Translations under genes and position numbers: made by a program
Notes under the pieces: generated by a model
Told to the model about the DNA's origin: nothing
What the model saw: the letters and a program-made list of their open reading frames with translations, nothing else
Databases searched by the model: none
Shown: positions 16,337-25,414 of the stretch, piece by piece
Position numbering within the stretch: position 1 is the first letter of the stretch
How the letters are laid out: every line of letters begins with the position of its first letter
Assembly (NCBI GenBank): GCA_934293575.1
Contig: CAKQYU010000009.1
Coordinates: 1 to 64,000, forward strand
Direction of reading: 5' to 3'
Length of the DNA stretch: 64,000 nt
From: an uncultured Lachnospiraceae bacterium
GTDB lineage: Bacteria; Bacillota; Clostridia; Lachnospirales; Lachnospiraceae

Positions 16337-17610
16337 TTAAAGTAGAATTTTCCATTTGTGATTCACGGTATTGCATATAGGAAGACAAGGCTTGGCTTGT
16401 TTGATAGCCTTAGCTTTTTGTTTTTCAACAAGTGGTATAGGCATATCGATTTTGTATAAGTCGCTCGGATTCCAAACTTCTCCAGTAGACAGCATCTGGT
16501 AGATAGCGGTAAGAATCATACGAGCAATAGCGATAATGGCTCTTTTCTTGTCACGACGTTTCGCAAGAGATTCATATTTCTTTTTGCGGTAAGGAGATTT
16601 ATCCGATTTCACGGCTGCATGGGCACACTGTATTAATGCAGGTTTGAGGTAAACACCGGCACGTGTTATACGGACAGATTTTTTCTTACCAGCAGATTCG
16701 TTGCTTCCTGGTGTTAAACCAGCCCAGCAACAGAGACGTTTGGAACTGGAGAATTGAGACATATCAATACTTATTTCGGAGATGATAGTGATTGCACTAT
16801 CACGTTTAACACCCGGAATGGTAGAAAGAAACTGGATAGCATTTTCATAATCAGGATCAGAAGAAATCAAATTTTCTATCATAGAGTCTACATCATTGAT
16901 TTCTGCTATGATATAATTCATATGTGCGCGGACGAGGCACATGCGATATTTTTGGGAATCAGTCATCTGATATCCTTCTATGGATTCAATCACAGAATCT
17001 TCTTTGGATTTGAGGCTCCTAAGAAGTTTTGAAGCGATTTCTTCGTGGTTGATAGAAGTATCCGATTGTTGAAGTAGATAATCAATAATGGATGTGGATG
17101 ACTTCCCAAAGATATCGGAAACTACAGAGTCTAGTGCGACATTACAAACAGTAAGTGCATTCTGATATCGATTCTTTTCGCTGGAACGGCAGGAAATAAG
17201 TTTATAACGATATCTTGTGTATTCTCTAAGAATACGTTTTTTTTGCAAGGAATGTAACTGCCTTTTACAAGTCCAAGACGGAATAAATCTCCAATCCATT
17301 TAGAATCTTTGGTGTCATCTTTGTTGCCTTTGACAACTTTTACCCATTTAGGGTTAGCAATTACGACATTGATTTCATCCTCAAGAAGATTAAAGACAGG
17401 AACTCAGTATTTACCCGTAGATTCCATGCAGACATCATGACAATTGTTTTCTAGCAACCATTGCTTAAATTCAAGAATAAAATTGTTGAATGTAGAAAAG
17501 CGTTTCTTTTGATAAGAAGGTTCAATACCGCCAGTAGTTTTTACTATTGTGGCAACGAGAAATGATTTGTGAACATCGACACCACAACAGGTTTGATAAG
17601 TAACTTTCAT
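16337..17610 (-). pseudogene. Broken IS110-family transposase
   Basis: The gene starts at 17610 (reverse) with AAAGGAG upstream. The N-terminal DEDD part reads CCGVDVHKSFLVATIV and ends MESTGKY at a TGA (17404-17406), where the family has Trp (TGG). Translation past this stop continues as a normal IS110 (VPVFNLLEDEINVVIANPKW) until an 8-base A run (17237-17244 on the plus strand) shifts the frame. After it the C-terminal domain resumes (ILREYTRYRYKL, IPGVKRDSAITIISEI, and PGSNESAGKKK with the catalytic Ser region). There are two independent lesions, so the copy is dead. No inverted repeats are expected for this family. Confidence 0.85.
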
Positions 17611-17905
17611 AGCAAATGCTCCTTTCGTAAAAGATAAGAAGCCATTGACTGAACTGCCACACAATTTAACGAAGAAGTTAAAACAATTCTTAGTGTACGG
17701 GCTCATGGCGCCACTTATTTGTGCTTGAAAAGGCAGAACTTACACTGATTAGTATGCTGTCTAAAACGAAGAAAGTTATTACAACTCCTCCTCCCGTGCT
17801 TTGTAGTGTAGTTTCTTTTAAGTTGTTTTACATCACGGAGTAGAATTTGTAACACTTTCATTACTATTTGTGCCGCCAGCCGAAGGCGGCGGAATGGAGA
17901 TTAGT
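17611..17905. other. Upstream end of the IS110 copy and junction to the next gene
   Basis: The ~250 bp ahead of an IS110 transposase can encode its bridge RNA, and this stretch may do so on the minus strand, but I could not recognise its loops. A GC-rich hairpin (CCGCC against GGCGG near 17874-17891) precedes the next gene. Confidence 0.3.
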
Positions 17906-18577
17906 ATGAACATTAAGAAAAATATTATAAAAAAGTGTCCATCGGATACGCATAAGCAGTTTTTAGAGTATGCTTTTTGTTTTTTTCAAGAAAAAAACTG
18001 CAAGGCGATATTGAAAGGTTCAATTCAAAAAGATACCGCTCATAAATTTTCCGATATAGATTTGGTGTTAAAAAGGATGGATAAGGAGCTGGTGAGAGAA
18101 TTTATATTTAATTTTGGAGAAGTTGTTCTAATAAGCAGAACGCAAAGACCATTGGGGATTCTGATAGTTATTTATAGTGATGGATTGTGTTTGGATTTGG
18201 ATTTTAGAGATAAAATTACAAGAGAAGAGATTAATGATTGTGATGTGATTGGTGTGGCTTTTACGGATGGAGATATTGCGGAAAAGGTGGTGAGATGCAC
18301 CAATATTTTAGAAGAAGAGAATACAGATGATTGGGAGAATATGCAAAGATTATTTCATCGTTCGCTTATTAAGTGGATAGGGGGAAATGAAGAGCTAGGA
18401 TACAGTATTCTTCAGGAAATTTATGAATTTATTCTAAATAAGACGAGGAGTGTTGAAACTTTAAGTGGAGATTACAAAAAAGATATTGCCTATCTTCTGA
18501 GGGAATTCAATAAGGGGTATTCACTTGACGTAAAGTATTATGGTGTTATCGAAGAATTAATAGATAATATTAGGTGA
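17906..18577 (+). CDS. Nucleotidyltransferase, possibly antibiotic-modifying
   Basis: The protein has 223 residues from ATG 17906, behind GGAGA. Residues ~35-51 (LKGSIQKDTAHKFSDIDLVL) hold the GS...DxD motif of DNA polymerase-beta-like nucleotidyltransferases, and LDLDFRD near 91-97 can supply the third acidic residue. The helical C-terminal half resembles that of aminoglycoside and lincosamide nucleotidyltransferases. It stands alone, 230 bp before the subtilase operon. It may transfer a nucleotide to an antibiotic, or be the enzyme of a defence or toxin-antitoxin pair. Confidence 0.65.
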   Translation: MNIKKNIIKKCPSDTHKQFLEYAFCFFQEKNCKAILKGSIQKDTAHKFSDIDLVLKRMDKELVREFIFNFGEVVLISRTQRPLGILIVIYSDGLCLDLDFRDKITREEINDCDVIGVAFTDGDIAEKVVRCTNILEEENTDDWENMQRLFHRSLIKWIGGNEELGYSILQEIYEFILNKTRSVETLSGDYKKDIAYLLREFNKGYSLDVKYYGVIEELIDNIR

Positions 18578-18807
18578 AAAAGATTCATTTTGTATTATGC
18601 TTTTGGCTTGTTTGTATAGGAGCATAGACATATTAGAGCTGAGAGGTTATACTGTTGTGATTAAAATGTTTTTTGTTAAGAATCTTGTTGGCATGTATGC
18701 TTGTAGATAATGAAGCAGCGGCGAGATAAATTAAATTGTATAATTTGATTAAGCAAGGTTAATATTCTCGAGAAATAAACTTTATTTCGTTATGGGAGAG
18801 GGTTTAG

Positions 18808-20754
18808 ATGAATAAGATAGGTGACAATGAATTAGATGAGATATTGTCAACTCTTCAAGAAATAGAACATATAGAAATAATAAGAATTGGTACAAGAGCT
18901 ATTGTGGTAAATCCAATGCGGATAACCGATGATTTGATAAATATTTTTAAAAAGTATAAGCCATTATGGATAAATACACATTTTAATCATCCTAAAGAGA
19001 TAACGGCTGACGCGGTTAAGGCTTGTACTAAAATAGTTGATAGACCGAGTGACGATGTAACCCAGAATATGCTTGTAACAATTTACAAAACAGACGTTGA
19101 AACAACAGAACTACTTGAAAAGTTTGGAATTACTGTATCTAAAGATAAAATCATTGATGGAACCACACTTTTGTTGGAACCAGGACAGATGCAGACCTTG
19201 TATAGACGTGCACCTTATCTTATTTCAATGAGTGTTACGGATTTAACTCAAGTGAAATTAGAAGATATTGTCGATGATGAAGAAATTGACTTTGATAGTG
19301 AACGAAAAATACCTGTACCAGGTAATGAGCCAATTGTCGGTGTTATAGATACTCAGTTCAATGAGAAGGTATATTTTCATGAATGGGTGGAATATAAGAA
19401 TATGCTTTCAAACGATATTCAGCTTGAAAAAAAGGACTATTACCATGGAACAGCTGTAACATCAATCATTGTTGATGGGCCGAAAGGTAATCCTAAGCTT
19501 GATGATGGTTGTGGTCGTTTTAGAGTTCGTCACTTTGGAGTAGCGACACAGAGTGGATTTAGTTCATTTGCTATTCTGAGGAGTATTAGAGAAATTGTGG
19601 CTAATAATCCTGATATAAAGGTTTGGAATCTTTCTTTGGGTTCGCCAGAACCTATCAAGGATAATTTTATATCACCTGAAGCAGCTGAGCTTGATCGCAT
19701 TCAAAGTGAATATGACGTAATCTTTATTGTTGCAGGAACTAATACTCCAGATGGTTTAGTTCATCCTGAAATGAAAGTAGGATCACCGGCAGATTCATTA
19801 AATGCAATGGTTGTAAATTCTGTAACAATGGAAAATGAAAGTGCTTCTTATTCGAGAAGAGGACCGGTATTGTCTTTTTTCCATAAGCCTGATGTCAGCT
19901 ACTACGGAGGAGATGGAAACAGGCAGGACACAAAGATTGCACTATGCATAGATAACATGGGGGCAATTTATAAAGCGGGAACTTCATTTGCAGCCCCTTG
20001 GATTACTCGAAAAATGGCATACTTGATTCATGTAATGGGATTAACAAGAGAAGTTGCAAAGGCTCTACTAATAGATTCTGCCGCAAAGTGGAGTGCGAAC
20101 GGTAGAATATCTGATTCTATAGGATATGGAGTAGTTCCTAAACGAATTGAGGATGTTTTAAGCACAAGTGATGATGAAATAAAATTTTTCATCACCGGAA
20201 CAACAGAGGATTATGAAACATACAATTATAATTTGCCTGTCCTGGTTGTAGATGGAAAACATCCATTTTATGCGCGTGCTGTAATGATATATTTTCCTCA
20301 TTGTGACCGTAATCAGGGCGTTGACTATACTAGTACTGAAATGGATATTCATTTCGGTCGAGTTCAGCCAAACGGAAAATTGAAAACAATTGACGATAAT
20401 AAGCAATCCGAAGAGGGGCAAGTTCTTTATGAAGAAGATGCACGAGAAATATATCGTAAATGGGATAATGTCAAACGTGTATGTGAAGAAATAAAGGGGC
20501 GTGCTGTTCCAAGAAAATCCTACGAATCAGGGATGTGGGGAATCAGTATTTTAACCAAAGATCGTGTGACGACAAAGAATAAAGAGGCTTTGCAGTTTGG
20601 CCTAGTTATTACTCTCAAGGAAATGTACGGTAAAAACAGAATAAATGAGTTTATTAAGAGTTGTATGGCACGTAACTGGCTTGTAACAAGACTTGATGTT
20701 CAGAATCAGGTTGATATCTATACACGGGCTGAGGAAGAAATTGAGTTTGAGTAA
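18808..20754 (+). CDS. S8 subtilisin-like protease with a fused KamA fragment
   Basis: The protein has 648 residues, with GGGAGAGG before ATG 18808. Residues ~5-73 match the middle of lysine-2,3-aminomutase (KamA): ELDEILSTLQEIEHIEIIRI, then WINTHFNHPKEIT. They lack the radical-SAM cysteines. From ~80 on it is an S8 protease: VIDTQFN with catalytic D181, YHGTAVTS with H213, and GTSFAAPW with S393. The last ~190 residues are a C-terminal domain I do not recognise. No signal peptide is seen, so it acts in the cytoplasm. It is followed at once by a SEFIR gene. An internal start near 19069 would remove the KamA part but has no ribosome site. Confidence 0.8.
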   Translation: MNKIGDNELDEILSTLQEIEHIEIIRIGTRAIVVNPMRITDDLINIFKKYKPLWINTHFNHPKEITADAVKACTKIVDRPSDDVTQNMLVTIYKTDVETTELLEKFGITVSKDKIIDGTTLLLEPGQMQTLYRRAPYLISMSVTDLTQVKLEDIVDDEEIDFDSERKIPVPGNEPIVGVIDTQFNEKVYFHEWVEYKNMLSNDIQLEKKDYYHGTAVTSIIVDGPKGNPKLDDGCGRFRVRHFGVATQSGFSSFAILRSIREIVANNPDIKVWNLSLGSPEPIKDNFISPEAAELDRIQSEYDVIFIVAGTNTPDGLVHPEMKVGSPADSLNAMVVNSVTMENESASYSRRGPVLSFFHKPDVSYYGGDGNRQDTKIALCIDNMGAIYKAGTSFAAPWITRKMAYLIHVMGLTREVAKALLIDSAAKWSANGRISDSIGYGVVPKRIEDVLSTSDDEIKFFITGTTEDYETYNYNLPVLVVDGKHPFYARAVMIYFPHCDRNQGVDYTSTEMDIHFGRVQPNGKLKTIDDNKQSEEGQVLYEEDAREIYRKWDNVKRVCEEIKGRAVPRKSYESGMWGISILTKDRVTTKNKEALQFGLVITLKEMYGKNRINEFIKSCMARNWLVTRLDVQNQVDIYTRAEEEIEFE

Positions 20755-20764
20755 GGAGATAGTC

Positions 20765-21634
20765 ATGAATACAGATAATTTGGTTGTGGCAGTTAGCTAT
20801 GCACACGATAGCGATGAGTTTAATAAAAAAGTGGTGGCATTTGTAAGTTGTTTAAGAGAAAAGCATGGCTATGATGCCATAATGGATGAATATTTAAAGC
20901 AAAAGGAAACGGCAGTGGATTTTAATGAAATGATGGCTAAAATGATTCCAAATGCCAATAAGGTAATTGTATTATTGACACCAAAATATAAAGAGCGTGC
21001 TGACCAATTTATAGGAGGTGTAGGCGATGAGTATAGGATAATATTAGAAGAGATAAAAACATGTCCTAAGAAATTTATTTTTGCATCGTTTGTCCCAATT
21101 AATGATGAGGTTGTAACTAGGATTAATCCAGCTGCTTTAGGCAATAGGGAAATAGTGTATCTATCTGACGATGAGCAGTGGGATGATTTGTTTTCTAAAT
21201 TGTTAGATGAACCTATTATAGATTTTCCGGATGTCGCAAATAAAAAAACAAAGCCAAGAAAGAAGAGCATTGGTTTTTGCGGGAATAAAAAGAAAACGGA
21301 TTTGTTCAGGGAAACACAGATTTTGCTTTGTGAGAATAAACAAATCCTAGAACAATTTGGTCCAGATTCGTTGGTTGCAATTAATAACCCTATGTCATCA
21401 GCTATCAATACATGGAATCAGTTTAAGCAAAATATTATTATTCCCAATAATAGAAAAATAGTGGAAGCTTTTGAAAGTAATATTTCGGTTCTTTCTATGG
21501 AAGAAGTGGAAGTATACAAGAAATTTAAAATTCATGCCGAAGCTTTTGAAAGTTGTAATAAAGGAGAAATTATACGAGAGGGAACTCCAAGGTTTCCGGT
21601 AGAATTTGAGCAGATGATTAAGGGGGAGAAATAA
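20765..21634 (+). CDS. SEFIR-domain protein
   Basis: The protein has 289 residues and starts 10 bases after the protease stop, with AAGGAG upstream. Residues ~6-75 (VVAVSYAHDSDEFNKKVVAFVSCLRE, then KVIVLLTPKYKERAD) fit a SEFIR domain, a TIR relative. The GVGDEYRIILEEI that follows is usual in bacterial SEFIR proteins. A basic linker (~160-180) leads to a ~110-residue helical C-terminal region of unknown function. TIR and SEFIR domains in bacterial defence often hydrolyse NAD or recruit partners. Its place next to a cytoplasmic protease suggests one activates the other. Confidence 0.8.
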   Translation: MNTDNLVVAVSYAHDSDEFNKKVVAFVSCLREKHGYDAIMDEYLKQKETAVDFNEMMAKMIPNANKVIVLLTPKYKERADQFIGGVGDEYRIILEEIKTCPKKFIFASFVPINDEVVTRINPAALGNREIVYLSDDEQWDDLFSKLLDEPIIDFPDVANKKTKPRKKSIGFCGNKKKTDLFRETQILLCENKQILEQFGPDSLVAINNPMSSAINTWNQFKQNIIIPNNRKIVEAFESNISVLSMEEVEVYKKFKIHAEAFESCNKGEIIREGTPRFPVEFEQMIKGEK

Positions 21635-21636
21635 AT

Positions 21637-22050
21637 ATGCCAGATCAATTTATAAAATTTCCAAGAGTGGAAAGTATACAGTACTTTGAGAGCGCTATGT
21701 ACGGACATAATAAGGTGCTTAGATGTAAAAAAATAAGTGATAGTTATTACGAAATACAAAGAGAAGATTTACCACCAATATTTGTATTTGTATCAAATTA
21801 TTATGCGCTTAGTGTATCGGATTATTATGAAATAACAAGTGAGTATCAAATAGATTGCCTTGTTACAATTTCAAATTGGAATAGGGTGACGCAAGATGCA
21901 TATGAATTAGGTAGAAGAAATGGAATTGGCGTTTTTACTATGAGTGAATTTATGGGGGCTTTAAATTGTGCAAAACCAAGTGTATATATTAGGCCAATTG
22001 ATAGAGAGGATAATGACAGAGCAGGCGTCGGATTTGGAAGAATCGGTTAA
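21637..22050 (+). CDS. Small unknown protein, possibly Mrr/restriction-endonuclease-like
   Basis: The protein has 137 residues and starts two bases after the SEFIR stop, with GGGGGAG upstream. The segment DCLVTISNWNRVTQDAYELGRRNGIGVFTMSEFMGAL resembles the last strand and helix of Mrr-type nuclease folds (a strand ending in VT, then a helix and an E-L end), but the catalytic part is not visible. It could be a small regulator or sensor. The next gene overlaps its end by 38 bases. Confidence 0.5.
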   Translation: MPDQFIKFPRVESIQYFESAMYGHNKVLRCKKISDSYYEIQREDLPPIFVFVSNYYALSVSDYYEITSEYQIDCLVTISNWNRVTQDAYELGRRNGIGVFTMSEFMGALNCAKPSVYIRPIDREDNDRAGVGFGRIG

Positions 22051-22297
22051 GGCTGATGTTTTTTTGATGGGTTCGTTTCAATATACAGAAGAAGCAAATG
22101 ACATTGATTTAATTCTTATATATAGCATTGCAAATTATGATGCAATGAAACGCCTAAAAGATGTTTTGGCAGAAGCCATTTATGATACTTTTAATATTCC
22201 AGTTCATTATACAACTTTGAGTGAAAATGAATATGAGGAGATGTATGCACTTAGGCAGGAAAAACAGTGTGTATTATTTGAATATTACCATAAATGA
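22013..22297 (+). CDS. Minimal nucleotidyltransferase
   Basis: The protein has 94 residues from ATG 22013, preceded by AGAGAGGA, and overlaps the previous gene. VFLMGSFQYTEEANDIDLILIY contains the GS...DxD motif of minimal (MntA-type) nucleotidyltransferases. These often work as antitoxins that modify a HEPN toxin, and the next gene could be HEPN-like. As a fourth gene of the subtilase-SEFIR operon it may modify a partner protein. Confidence 0.65.
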   Translation: MTEQASDLEESVKADVFLMGSFQYTEEANDIDLILIYSIANYDAMKRLKDVLAEAIYDTFNIPVHYTTLSENEYEEMYALRQEKQCVLFEYYHK

Positions 22298-22383
22298 GAT
22301 ATTTGATTAATACTGCCTTGACCTGCCGCCTAAGTCAGAAATGGCGTAGGCATGGTTACTGTCATTTAAAAAGAGGTGAAATA

Positions 22384-23442
22384 ATGCCAGATATAATTAA
22401 TTCCGTTAAAGAGGAATTTATAAATGAATACATAAGAAAAATAGATACTGCAATTGAAACTTATAACGCGACAATAGGTTCAAATGATGAAATATTTGAT
22501 CTTGTTATTGAAATATCAAATGTTTTTGAGAATGATATACCAAATTTACAAACGAGTGTGTTGATAAGAACAGGAACGGAAATACGTGATGCAAATATTG
22601 TGAGAGCAATGCTGATAAAGTATTTGGCTGATAATGGAATTGAATATAAAGGTAAAGGAATCGAAGAAAATGTTAAGGAGAAAAGATTTTGGAATTCATT
22701 TATTCATTGGTTCGAAACAGAATTACCTGGCTTGGAATTGTTAGATGGTAAATATTTGCGGTGGGATAATTGGGATGGAGGAATGTGGTTCATAGAATTG
22801 GATTATGACCATGAATTTACTTTATATAGAGGTACAGTTTATCCAAGTTCGTTAAAGAATAATACTGGTGACTTTGTAGATATAAAGGCTTTTATAGAGA
22901 TCGCATATAAGCACTGGATAATTAACACGGGAGAATGCCATTATAAATTTACTATAGAGGTTAATGATAGATTTAAAATATTCAAATTGCCATATAGGTT
23001 GCAAAATGGGATTGTAATAAAGCAAGGCTATAAATCAACTTCTCCTATTGATAAAATTATTAATTATAGAATGTTTGAACGAAAAATACAGTTTTCGGAG
23101 GAAATGATTAATAGTAAAGATATAATGGAAAAGAAAAGCGCATTAGATTTTATTATAGATGCGCTTCAATATCTAATATCAACTAAAGGAGATACTAGAA
23201 ATGAACAGTATAAAGCGTTGGCTCTGAGTGTGAGCGATAATATGGATGGCAAAGTTTATGCGGTTGTGAAAAAAGAATTGGATGAATTAATGAAGTTATC
23301 CAATGAATATTTTGATGTAAGACATAATGATTATTTAAATGCTGCTAAGGAGAAAAGAGAACCATTGAATGATTCACAGTTTATAGAGTATTTATATAAT
23401 CGTGCATATTCAATATTGTATCTGCTGAGATTGAAAAGTTAA
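22384..23442 (+). CDS. Unknown protein with a possible HEPN-like C-terminal domain
   Basis: The protein has 352 residues from ATG 22384, behind AGAGGTG, 86 bp after the nucleotidyltransferase. The N-terminal half has a tryptophan-rich stretch (KYLRWDNWDGGMWFIELDYDHEF). The C-terminal ~100 residues are helical and end with EYFDVRHNDYLNAAKE and LYNRAYSILYLLRLK, resembling abortive-infection C-terminal helical domains with an RH pair. A HEPN-type effector paired with the small nucleotidyltransferase is possible but unproven. Confidence 0.5.
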   Translation: MPDIINSVKEEFINEYIRKIDTAIETYNATIGSNDEIFDLVIEISNVFENDIPNLQTSVLIRTGTEIRDANIVRAMLIKYLADNGIEYKGKGIEENVKEKRFWNSFIHWFETELPGLELLDGKYLRWDNWDGGMWFIELDYDHEFTLYRGTVYPSSLKNNTGDFVDIKAFIEIAYKHWIINTGECHYKFTIEVNDRFKIFKLPYRLQNGIVIKQGYKSTSPIDKIINYRMFERKIQFSEEMINSKDIMEKKSALDFIIDALQYLISTKGDTRNEQYKALALSVSDNMDGKVYAVVKKELDELMKLSNEYFDVRHNDYLNAAKEKREPLNDSQFIEYLYNRAYSILYLLRLKS

Positions 23443-23866
23443 TACACTGATTATCATTGTTGTTAATAGCATTGAGACAAAAGAATAATTGTAAAAGGTA
23501 AAGCAATTTGAATAACTTGAGTCATAGTCCAAAACAAATTGGCATATTGACATTGGTCATATACAATGGTATTATTTCGACAATAAACAAAAAGAAAGAG
23601 CACATTGAGTGTAAGGTGAAGAAATGAGAATTAGATAGTTTAGTTTAAGTTATCACATTTAGTTTTAAGTCCTGCCGATGGCGGGCTGTTTGTGTACGCT
23701 TAAATTAGATTATCGCATCCGAATTCACTTTATACTTATCGTAGGATAAATATAGAGTTATTTTTGCGGGTCTATTTTGCGTATGCAAGATAGACCCCCT
23801 TTTGTTATGCATGTCGTGTACAATGAATGCTGTTATGTATTGAGGGCAGGCGAAGGAGGAAAATAT
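23443..23866. other. Intergenic leader of the ABC-F gene
   Basis: A 424-bp stretch without a gene. The first 320 bp show nothing beyond a CCGCC-type GC-rich hairpin near 23672. The last 100 bp form the leader with a terminator-like hairpin. Confidence 0.5.
23768..23805 (+). terminator. Leader attenuator of the Lsa-type ABC-F gene
   Basis: GGGTCTAT (23768-23775) pairs with ATAGACCC (23790-23797) over a 14-base loop, followed by CCTTTTG. It lies 70 bp before the start codon, inside the untranslated leader. Leader attenuation is a known way to control ABC-F resistance genes. Confidence 0.65.
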
Positions 23867-25396
23867 ATGGCACAAATTAATGTAAATAATCTTACCTTCG
23901 CATATGAAGGTAGTTTCGATAATGTATTTGAGAATACCTCTTTTTCTATTGATACCAACTGGAGGTTAGGTTTTGTCGGAAGAAACGGAAAGGGTAAAAC
24001 AACATTTTTAAATTTGCTTCTTGGGAAATATGAATATGAAGGAAATATTAGTACCAATACGATTTTTGACTACTTTCCGTACATTGTTAATTCAGAAGAG
24101 CTGACTAAAACTGCCGGCGAGCTTATAGAATCCTGGAAGCCTGGAGTAGAAATCTGGAGGGTTATGTGTGAATTGCCGGAATTGTCTATCGATGCAGAAC
24201 TTTTGTACAGACCTTTTGGTACATTAAGTTTTGGCGAAAGAACGAAGATAATGCTTGCAATATTATTCTCCGGCGGCAACGATTTCCTTTTGATAGATGA
24301 ACCAACAAATCATCTTGATAAAGAAGCTAGGGAGATAGTCAAAAGTTACCTTAAGAAAAAGAAGGGATTTATCTTGGTTTCTCATGATCGTGATGTGCTT
24401 GATGCTTGTATTGACCATGTGTTGGTACTTAATCGCGCTTCAATTGAAGTTCAGACAGGTAACTTTAGCTCGTGGTGGGAGAATAAGGAAAAAGCTGATA
24501 GCAATGCACGTGTTGAGAATGAAAAGCATCTTAAAGAAATCGGAAAACTTGAGGTAGCAGCAGAAAGAGCAGGCAGATGGGCAGAGAAAAGTGAAAACAC
24601 AAAGATAGGATTTGATCCCATTAAGGAGCACGACCGGTCTATAGATACTAGAGGATATATTGGTGCCAAAACCAAGAAAATGCAAAAGCGGGTGAAGGCT
24701 TACGAAGGTAGGATTGACAGAGAAATTGAAAAAAAAGAAGGACTTTTAAATGACATCGAAGAGGTGACGGACCTTAAATTAATGCCACTTAAATATCATA
24801 AAGAGCGTTTGCTGTTTGGGCGAGATTATTCATTTAAATATAAGGATTCAGATAATAATGTATTTGATGGATTAAGTTTTGAAATTAATAATGGCGACCG
24901 CGTAGTTATTGATGGTGAAAACGGTTCCGGCAAATCAAGTCTTATTAAGGCAATTCTTGATATGAATCGTGGAATTGTTAAAGAGAATGCAAATTATGAA
25001 GGGGAAGGAATACTCGAAGTTCCTGAGAATCTAGTTATTTCATACATTAACCAAGATACATCCCATTTAAAGGGCTTTCTTAAGGATTACTGTGAATTAC
25101 AGGGGCTTGATTACACGCTTTTCTTATCACTTCTTCGACAATTAGATTTTGAGAGAGTCCAGTTTGTAAAGCCGATGGAACAGTATTCAGAGGGGCAAAA
25201 GAAAAAAGTTCTGATTGCTGCAAGTTTACTCACATCAGCACACTTATATATATGGGATGAACCCCTTAATTACATTGATGTTTTTACAAGAATGCAGATA
25301 GAAAAGCTTATTGAAACTTATAGACCGACCATGCTTTTGGCAGAGCATGATGTGACTTTTAAAGAAAAAATAGCAAATAAGGTTATTAGATTATAG
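23867..25396 (+). CDS. Lsa-type ABC-F ribosomal protection protein
   Basis: The protein has 509 residues, with ATG 23867 set by AAGGAGGA. It has two ABC domains and no membrane segments. Domain 1 has GRNGKGKTT, LSFGERTK and LLIDEPTNHLD. The long charged linker contains SIDTRGYIGAKTKKMQKR, a mark of the Lsa subgroup. Domain 2 has GENGSGKSS and YSEGQKKK. Lsa proteins bind the ribosome and dislodge lincosamides, pleuromutilins and streptogramin A. The family assignment is firm, but the drug range of this member is inferred. It is the first gene of a three-gene operon, behind an attenuator. Confidence 0.85.
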   Translation: MAQINVNNLTFAYEGSFDNVFENTSFSIDTNWRLGFVGRNGKGKTTFLNLLLGKYEYEGNISTNTIFDYFPYIVNSEELTKTAGELIESWKPGVEIWRVMCELPELSIDAELLYRPFGTLSFGERTKIMLAILFSGGNDFLLIDEPTNHLDKEAREIVKSYLKKKKGFILVSHDRDVLDACIDHVLVLNRASIEVQTGNFSSWWENKEKADSNARVENEKHLKEIGKLEVAAERAGRWAEKSENTKIGFDPIKEHDRSIDTRGYIGAKTKKMQKRVKAYEGRIDREIEKKEGLLNDIEEVTDLKLMPLKYHKERLLFGRDYSFKYKDSDNNVFDGLSFEINNGDRVVIDGENGSGKSSLIKAILDMNRGIVKENANYEGEGILEVPENLVISYINQDTSHLKGFLKDYCELQGLDYTLFLSLLRQLDFERVQFVKPMEQYSEGQKKKVLIAASLLTSAHLYIWDEPLNYIDVFTRMQIEKLIETYRPTMLLAEHDVTFKEKIANKVIRL

Positions 25397-25414
25397 AAGG
25401 GAGATTGTGGCTAT

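Noticed and set aside
17237..17244. Programmed frameshift in the IS110 transposase at the A8 run
   Set aside because: A separate TGA stop lies upstream in the same gene, and this family does not use frameshifting as far as I know. Decay is simpler.
17874..17891. attC-like integron site at the GC-rich hairpin CCGCC/GGCGG
   Set aside because: There is no integron integrase and the hairpin is too short for attC. Similar GC-rich words occur near 22320 and 23672 without order.
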